The notes under the pieces are model-generated. The model was not told where the DNA came from. It was given only the letters and a program-made list of their open reading frames with translations, and ran no database searches. The position numbers and the translations under genes are program-made. A stretch of DNA of 42,205 nucleotides from Streptococcaceae bacterium (lineage in GTDB: Bacteria > Bacillota > Bacilli > Lactobacillales > Streptococcaceae): positions 1-42,205 of the forward strand of contig JAIRUS010000147.1 of NCBI GenBank assembly GCA_031254295.1. The letters are read 5' to 3'. Shown here piece after piece: positions 36,671 through 42,205 of the stretch (within the stretch, counting starts at the first letter, position 1; each line of letters starts with the position of its first letter).

Positions 36671-39328
36671 TTAGCTAGGGCTTTTTAAATAATAAAGCCC
36701 TCCATAAATACCTAAGTAGGTAAATTGAGGTAAATAGGCTCCACCAACTCCACCTAATGGCGCAAAAGTTGTGATTCTTATTTTATTTACGTCACTTTGT
36801 AACCAGCCCCCAGAAAGTGGAACCCTAATATGAGAATTGTCCGTTCCAGTGAAATATTCACCCTCGTTAGGAATTTTCACGCCTTTCGGCCAGACGTATA
36901 AATCTTTGTAACCAAAGCTATTTCCACCAGATAAGGCAAAGTGTAAGGATCCGTCTACTTGTCCCTGATATGTCATGCTGATTCCAGATCCAGAGATTGC
37001 TCCACCATTTAAGCCTAATTCTGACGATTTCCAAGATATTTGATTATTTTTAATTGTGAGAGTTCTATTACCTGCTTCTTTTGCATAAGAACCTGTCTGC
37101 AAATAGTTTTTCCAGCCCTCTGGAATTATTTTATTACCATCTTTATCATAAACTGTACCGTCGTCACTATTAGTTGTTATATTCCACGATCCTTGAATAT
37201 TAGATAAGTCCCCTTGTTTGAACTGATTAGATGTAATGCTTTCGGGAGATGATGTATCTTCGCGATAGTAAGCCCCGTTTTCCTCTGTCCATTGTCCAGC
37301 TCCAGTCCCTATAAATATTCTTTCTTTGGATGAATCAGACGCATCAGAGCCATTATCCTGAAAAGCGTTACTAGGAAGTGAGATATTTTTAGGGACGAAC
37401 CAGAAACCTCCATCTCCTACCCCGCTATAATTATTAGTTAAAAGAATTAAAGGCCCAGAATTCCCTGAATTCCATGGGAGATCTGAAGATTCTCCTCTGG
37501 AATAACCTGGAATATGGTAACCTGTTCCTGAGGTAAGATTTTTTCTAGTATTATAAAGTCCAATTTCTCCACCACCATGAAACTGGATTGAATTTTTAGT
37601 CACGACTATTGCGTTTCCTGACTTATCTACCCACCTTCCTTGTATACTTGTAAAGTCTCCTTTTGAAATCGCATCAAGATCCATCTCCTTTGTTTTTTCC
37701 TGCTGAACTTTACCAGATTTTAAAAGGTTTTGCTGATACAAGACTTTGTTTAAATCAAACTTTACTTTTCCATTCATGAATTTCTGGGAAAGATTGTTCA
37801 AAACTGGAGAGTCTATTTCTGCGATGACCTGAAAGTCTAGATTTCCACTACCTGAAAATTCATTCTTTCCGTCAGCTGAGAAACTTCCTTTAGCCTCCGC
37901 CTGTCCATTAAATCCAAACTTTCCACCAATTGAGAGAAGCTCATCTTCTGCATTTTCTTTCATAAAAGGGATATTAAATAAAATAGCTGGTCCAATTTTT
38001 ATCCCCTCAGCTCCAGATATTTTTCCGCTTAGTTCTGCAGAAAGCTCTGGTCTACTTTCATCAAACTTTGCTTGAATGCCTTTTTCAAAGTCACCCGTCA
38101 CAGAAATATTGGGTGAATAACTATAATCAACTGAAGCCTTAGCTGTTACTTCGGCATTCATGTAAAAAGAAATTGGAATTGAAACAAATGGAATTGGTGT
38201 TGCTATATTCTCTAAAATGTCTTCGTCATTATACTTTGCTTTCAATTCTGCTGCTAACTCTGCTGAAATATTCAAAGAATCTGAAACTTTAAAATTACTT
38301 TTAGATGGATTCAAGAAATAAAAATCAGCATCTAACTCAAATTTTCCCGTTATCTCGGCTTGTCCTGAAATACTAGCTGATACTGTACTGTTTTTATCGA
38401 TTGAACCTTTGGAAAGTTCATTTTTTATCGTTGCCTTCACAGTTGAATTACTCTCAGCCGTAAGATTTGCTTTATCCCATGATAAAGTCAAATCCGTAGG
38501 TTCTAGTGTTTGAGGAGAAGTTTGATTTTTTAAATTTTTAGTTAATTCTTCTCCAGTAATTTCTCCTGTATGAACAGATAAGCTATCAAGTGCGTCTTCA
38601 ACATGAAGTGGCTTAATATCAGCCATGTATTTCCCATTTTTGTAGGAAAGACCATGAATCGTGAAAGCAAATCCTTGTCCTTGATATGATGAATCTGGTC
38701 CTGCTACTATCTTATCTCCATTTTTTACTTCTAAATTTGAGTTAAAGCTAATTCTGTCGGATTTTGGATCAATTTTATAATGACTTGTTTTATCAATAAA
38801 AATAGCTCCTGATTTTACTTTCATTTTTACAGTTTTAGTAAAAGTAGATAATTCTAAACCTGGTGAGATATCCTTCGTAGCCTTAAAACTTCCCTTATCG
38901 TCTATTTGAAGAGTGAAGTCTATTTTATTGCCGTTTACTTTATAACTTTTACTAGGATGAACATGAACAACAAACTGACCGTATCCATCTGTTTCGATTG
39001 TACTGTCTCCAACTTTTACTTTACCATTTCTGAGAGGTTGCCCTGAAGAGTTTTTTATTAGACCTGATACAGTAACAAGTCGAGAATTTTGATAGGCAAA
39101 CCAAGCAATCACACTTAAAGCTATAAAAATAAAACTAAAAAGCCACCAAAATTTTCTTTTTCTAGATTTGGAACCATTTTCTTTATTTTTTGGTACTTCT
39201 GGTGGCCCTTTATCTGAGTTTTCTTCAACAAAATCCCCAGAAAGCTTAGCTTTCATAAACTCCTCAGGAGTTGGAACTCGCCCATTGATGAACTTAAAAT
39301 ACTCTAACCATTCGTTTTTACTCGCCAT
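36671..39328 (-). CDS. Large surface protein with N-terminal WLEYF module, TM, and two DUF6287-like domains
   Basis: MASKNEWLEYFKFINGRVPTPEEFMKAKLSGDF; TM WWLFSFIFIALSVIAWFAY; KEMDLDAISKGDFTSIQGRWVDKSGNAIVV and QGDLSNIQGSWNITT. Start at 39328 preferred over 39394. Confidence 0.7.
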   Translation of the reverse strand: MASKNEWLEYFKFINGRVPTPEEFMKAKLSGDFVEENSDKGPPEVPKNKENGSKSRKRKFWWLFSFIFIALSVIAWFAYQNSRLVTVSGLIKNSSGQPLRNGKVKVGDSTIETDGYGQFVVHVHPSKSYKVNGNKIDFTLQIDDKGSFKATKDISPGLELSTFTKTVKMKVKSGAIFIDKTSHYKIDPKSDRISFNSNLEVKNGDKIVAGPDSSYQGQGFAFTIHGLSYKNGKYMADIKPLHVEDALDSLSVHTGEITGEELTKNLKNQTSPQTLEPTDLTLSWDKANLTAESNSTVKATIKNELSKGSIDKNSTVSASISGQAEITGKFELDADFYFLNPSKSNFKVSDSLNISAELAAELKAKYNDEDILENIATPIPFVSIPISFYMNAEVTAKASVDYSYSPNISVTGDFEKGIQAKFDESRPELSAELSGKISGAEGIKIGPAILFNIPFMKENAEDELLSIGGKFGFNGQAEAKGSFSADGKNEFSGSGNLDFQVIAEIDSPVLNNLSQKFMNGKVKFDLNKVLYQQNLLKSGKVQQEKTKEMDLDAISKGDFTSIQGRWVDKSGNAIVVTKNSIQFHGGGEIGLYNTRKNLTSGTGYHIPGYSRGESSDLPWNSGNSGPLILLTNNYSGVGDGGFWFVPKNISLPSNAFQDNGSDASDSSKERIFIGTGAGQWTEENGAYYREDTSSPESITSNQFKQGDLSNIQGSWNITTNSDDGTVYDKDGNKIIPEGWKNYLQTGSYAKEAGNRTLTIKNNQISWKSSELGLNGGAISGSGISMTYQGQVDGSLHFALSGGNSFGYKDLYVWPKGVKIPNEGEYFTGTDNSHIRVPLSGGWLQSDVNKIRITTFAPLGGVGGAYLPQFTYLGIYGGLYYLKSPS

Positions 39329-39438
39329 ATCGTCCACCCCTTTGAAATCGAAACGCTTCCATATGATTTTATGCTTTTTCGCATCTTTTGTCAAAGAATC
39401 GCTATTTTGAAGACATAAATTCTATCTATCTATCTTGT

Positions 39439-39486
39439 TTGACAAGCTCTATTTTGTACGATATACTAACTATATAAGGTACAAAA
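39439..39486 (+). promoter_or_regulatory. TA operon promoter with overlapping inverted-repeat operator
   Basis: TTGACA (39439)-17-TATACT (39462); inverted repeat TTTTGTAC (39452-39459)/GTACAAAA (39479-39486). Confidence 0.75.
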
Positions 39487-39498
39487 AAAGGAGAAAAT

Positions 39499-39804
39499 AT
39501 GACATTAGCAACTAGTCAATCTAATTTTCGAGCAAAAATGAAAGACTATATGGACTACGTCGTGCGCGAGGCACAGCCCGTCTACATCACGCGCGCAGAT
39601 GATGAGAATGCCGTCGTTTCCAAGCAAGAAATTTATAATAAACTCGTTGATTTCGCTAATAGTCAGCCTGGAAGCGCACTACATGCTAGCCTTGAGGCTG
39701 ATTTGATCGAAGCTGGAATTATCCACTGGGAGGGCAAATCCTATTCTTCTAGTCAGGAGATGATGGCAGAGTTGACAGGAGAAGAATATGCAGCCCGAAG
39801 CTGA
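39499..39804 (+). CDS. Type II antitoxin, Phd/YefM-like
   Basis: LATSQSNFRAKMKDYMDYVVREAQPVYITRADDENAVVSKQEIYNKL; overlaps downstream toxin ORF. Confidence 0.7.
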   Translation: MTLATSQSNFRAKMKDYMDYVVREAQPVYITRADDENAVVSKQEIYNKLVDFANSQPGSALHASLEADLIEAGIIHWEGKSYSSSQEMMAELTGEEYAARS

Positions 39805-40126
39805 GCTTTTCCCTACACCTCAATTTATCAAAGATATACAATATCTTAATCGTCTGGATATCACGATTAAATCTGACATTTCCGCCGCGCTGGATATTTT
39901 ACTTGAAACGAGGGAACTTCCAGAAGATTTTCAAGATCACGCATTAACTGGTTTACTCGCAACTAATCGAGAATTTCACGTTCGCGACACAGCGGCTGGT
40001 TCTCAGCCTAGTGAAATCAATGATGTTTTAGTTATCTATCGTTGGCGTAATAAACGACTTACACTTGTGGCAATTGCTGCAGGAAGCCCTGATAAGTTAT
40101 TTTCAAATGGAAAAGGTAAGTCCTAA
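39788..40126 (+). CDS. Type II toxin, YafQ/RelE-like
   Basis: FPTPQFIKDIQYLNRLDITIKSDI...LPEDFQDHALTGLLATNREFHVRD...LVIYRWRNKRLTLVAIAAGSPDKLF. Confidence 0.75.
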   Translation: MQPEAELFPTPQFIKDIQYLNRLDITIKSDISAALDILLETRELPEDFQDHALTGLLATNREFHVRDTAAGSQPSEINDVLVIYRWRNKRLTLVAIAAGSPDKLFSNGKGKS

Positions 40127-40214
40127 ATATTGGGGATTGCTTTTTTTATTCCGTCGCCCTATCCATGCTTGAATTCAATAATTGGTGTGTAATATACTCT
40201 AATTATCAATGGTT

Positions 40215-40750
40215 TTACTTTACGGCAGGAATCTGATTTAAATTTGCCAAAATTTTAACACTGGTAACTGAATCAATACCATTCATGGTTAATAAATATC
40301 TAATGATTATACACGTTCCCTTTGGAATTTTAAAATTTTTTATATTTTCATATTTCTTTTTGGCAATACCAGCAAAAAGATCATAAAAATTTGTATCCTC
40401 GCTTACTTTGAAAATTTTGACTACATCAAACTTATCTTCCCTCGGATTAGATCCTTTTATTAATCCAGAAATCCCAAAATATGAACCCTCGCCTGCCCCT
40501 GTAAATATGCTAGCCCAAAAATGACGTCTGATCCAAGCCCTAGCAAGATTACTACAGTTGTAATAACTAGCCAAATTCGCTTTCGTGACTTTTTATTGGA
40601 ACTTATGTCACTAATATGCTCTGCTCTAGGAGATTTTACCAGCTCTTCGCCAAAATCGCCATTTTTCTTTGCCGCTAAAAACTCTTCCGGTCTTGGTTTA
40701 CGTCCGTTGATAGCCTCAAAATATTCTAACTATTCTTGTTTTGTTGTCAT
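40215..40750 (-). pseudogene. Degraded WLEYF-module membrane protein
   Basis: MTTKQE*LEYFEAINGRKPRPEEFLAAKKNGDF...: amber stop in place of the conserved Trp (40730-40732), then frameshift near a G4 run (40496-40499), after which homologous-looking sequence continues in another frame (GEGSYFGISGLIKGSN...). Confidence 0.8.
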
Positions 40751-40831
40751 ATTTTCTCTTTCTAAGGTATTTCTATTTACTTCAGCCATTTGTAATGCTA
40801 TAATAACTCTATAAACACACAGGAGGTTACA

Positions 40832-41122
40832 ATGGCTGTATCGACAATGAATTTTAAATTGGATGAAAATCTAAAGGCTGAGTTTACTCAGCTCGCAAAG
40901 GACTTGGGGCTGACAAGTACGGGTCTCTTGACCCTTTTTGTCAAGAAGGCTGTGGATGAGCAAGGCGTCCCATTCGAAGTCAAACGCACGCAACGCAAAT
41001 ATCATGAGAACTTCTACAAGATGCTGGAGACTGATCGACAGAAAATCAGGGGTCAAATTCCTGACGATGCAGAGCCCTTGACAGACAAGGACTTTGAGCG
41101 TTGGGAGGCGCTTTATAAATGA
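40832..41122 (+). CDS. Type II antitoxin, RelB/DinJ family
   Basis: MAVSTMNFKLDENLKAEFTQLAKDLGLTSTGLLTLFVKKAVDEQGVPFEV. Confidence 0.85.
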   Translation: MAVSTMNFKLDENLKAEFTQLAKDLGLTSTGLLTLFVKKAVDEQGVPFEVKRTQRKYHENFYKMLETDRQKIRGQIPDDAEPLTDKDFERWEALYK

Positions 41123-41439
41123 TTCTAGTCACTCAAACAAAGATTTTTGACAAGCACATGAGCCAGCTCACGAAGCGCTTTGGAATTTCGAACTCAGAAG
41201 CCTTAGAAATTGTCCACGAAATCAGGGAAGTCAAGAAAGTTCTCAGAGAACAAGCCACACTTCCAAAATCTCTCGGTTATCAACTTCATCGGCTGACCGA
41301 CGCTCCTTGGACTGGTTACATGGAGTTTCACGTCGCTGACAATATTCTCGTCGTTTATGCGGATCTGAGTTCAAAGCAGACCATCCGCTTGATCGGGATC
41401 TACACACACGAAATGCTTCGCAGTGGTCTATTAGATTAG
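41119..41439 (+). CDS. Type II toxin, YafQ/RelE-like
   Basis: LPKSLGYQLHRLTDAPWTGYMEFHVADNILVVYADLSSKQTIRLIGIYTHEML; overlaps antitoxin stop (ATGA). Confidence 0.8.
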   Translation: MILVTQTKIFDKHMSQLTKRFGISNSEALEIVHEIREVKKVLREQATLPKSLGYQLHRLTDAPWTGYMEFHVADNILVVYADLSSKQTIRLIGIYTHEMLRSGLLD

Positions 41440-41558
41440 GCGCTCGAAGCTTTTTTCTTTCGAAACTATTTCATCCTTAGCCTTCAAATCAAGAACTTAA
41501 GAAATTTATGGACTGCAAAGGCCACTTTTTATTTTGCAGAAGAAAATATTTTTGGATT

Positions 41559-42205
41559 TTACTGATAAGGAAAAGAACTATCTATGCCTTGTTGCTCTGG
41601 GTGGTTTATAAAATTTCCAATGTCGTTTAAATCTTTTATCTGATTAGTTTCAAAATAAGGAGCTTCTAGTATCATATCCCCTTCAAATTGAGCTGTTAAG
41701 AAAGCGTAGGGATCATGGACTTTCAATGTAGAAGTAAGACTCCCTTTACTTATAAGGGTGTATTCCCCTTGCTTCAAAGTATTGCTAATATAATCAGTTT
41801 CAAATTGCTGGGCCGATACTTTATTTTTTATACCTATAGTATCTAAGTAATTTATAACATCATTTTTTGAAATACTATTTGATGTATTACTTACTGAGTT
41901 TCTGACATTTCCAGATGATGAAATGGAGGAGCTACTATAGTTGGTTTTTACAGCTTGATTGAATCTATTGACAGCTGTTGCAAAAATAATTGTATAAATA
42001 ATACTGATGACTATTCCTACGATGAGACTTGTGATAAATCCATTTTTAGCATTTTTGGATTGCATAGGCTTTTCATTTCTCCAAACGAGCCATAGAATAA
42101 GCCCAACCAGAGGAATAAAAAATCCTAGGATTGTCCAAGCAAAATTAGGTGCATCTGTTATATTGTAAGTTGTATCACTCTGCTCTGCTCTGCTCTGCTC
42201 TGCTC
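41559..42205 (-). CDS. Membrane protein, 5' end beyond window
   Basis: Frame extends upstream of the annotated ATG (42065): ...AEQSRAEQSDTTYNITDAPNFAWTILGFFIPLVGLILWLVWRNEKPMQSKNAKNGFITSLIVGIVISIIY..., typical of zinc-ribbon/TM proteins. Confidence 0.7.
   Translation of the reverse strand, partial: AEQSRAEQSDTTYNITDAPNFAWTILGFFIPLVGLILWLVWRNEKPMQSKNAKNGFITSLIVGIVISIIYTIIFATAVNRFNQAVKTNYSSSSISSSGNVRNSVSNTSNSISKNDVINYLDTIGIKNKVSAQQFETDYISNTLKQGEYTLISKGSLTSTLKVHDPYAFLTAQFEGDMILEAPYFETNQIKDLNDIGNFINHPEQQGIDSSFPYQ
42178..42205 (-). repeat. Pentanucleotide tandem repeat (GAGCA)n, at least 5 copies, running off the window
   Basis: ctc(tgctc)x5 on the + strand; coding on the minus strand. Confidence 0.95.

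Noticed and set aside
39420-39435. (TCTA)3 short tandem repeat upstream of the TA promoter
   Set aside because: Only about three copies and upstream of the -35; too short to claim phase variation.
1-42205. CRISPR arrays, IS elements, prophage or rRNA genes
   Set aside because: No regularly spaced repeats, transposase or phage structural ORFs, or rRNA-like sequence seen.

Overview
This 42.2-kb window looks like a Lactococcus-type (Lactobacillales) chromosome segment spanning the replication terminus. The organism call is inferred from gene content and synteny, not from any search. From the left it carries: the 3' end of an XerD-like recombinase gene; scpA-scpB-rluB-hemW; a GH25 lysozyme; an acyl-ACP thioesterase; a HAD phosphatase; a TIGR01906-like membrane protein; a polysaccharide deacetylase; an orphan structured leader/sRNA; trmL; a YiiX-like hydrolase; recD2; a phosphonate-type ABC transporter (phnD, phnC, phnE, phnE); and an Ugp-like ABC transporter that encloses an RNase-J-like metallo-beta-lactamase gene and is followed by a cytosolic 5'-nucleotidase-family phosphoesterase. 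At about 23.3 kb sits a dif(SL)-like site next to xerS, and gene orientation flips there. The right arm carries a RelB/ParE-type TA module, murB, a deoxynucleoside kinase, an Rgg-type regulator, tRNA-Gln (anticodon CUG), ysxC, clpX, a small membrane protein, dfrA, an EamA transporter, an SseB-like protein and a VanY-like carboxypeptidase. The last ~9 kb is an accessory array of membrane proteins sharing a ~30-aa N-terminal module (consensus about WLEYFexxNGRkPtpEEFxxAKxxGdF), one of them a decayed pseudogene between two TA modules. The window ends inside a GAGCA pentanucleotide repeat within a coding frame. Best candidates for undescribed biology are (i) the WLEYF-module envelope array, (ii) the Ugp-like/MBL/phosphoesterase scavenging cassette, (iii) the orphan leader RNA before trmL, (iv) the 24-aa ORF divergent from the Rgg gene, and (v) the terminal pentamer repeat.
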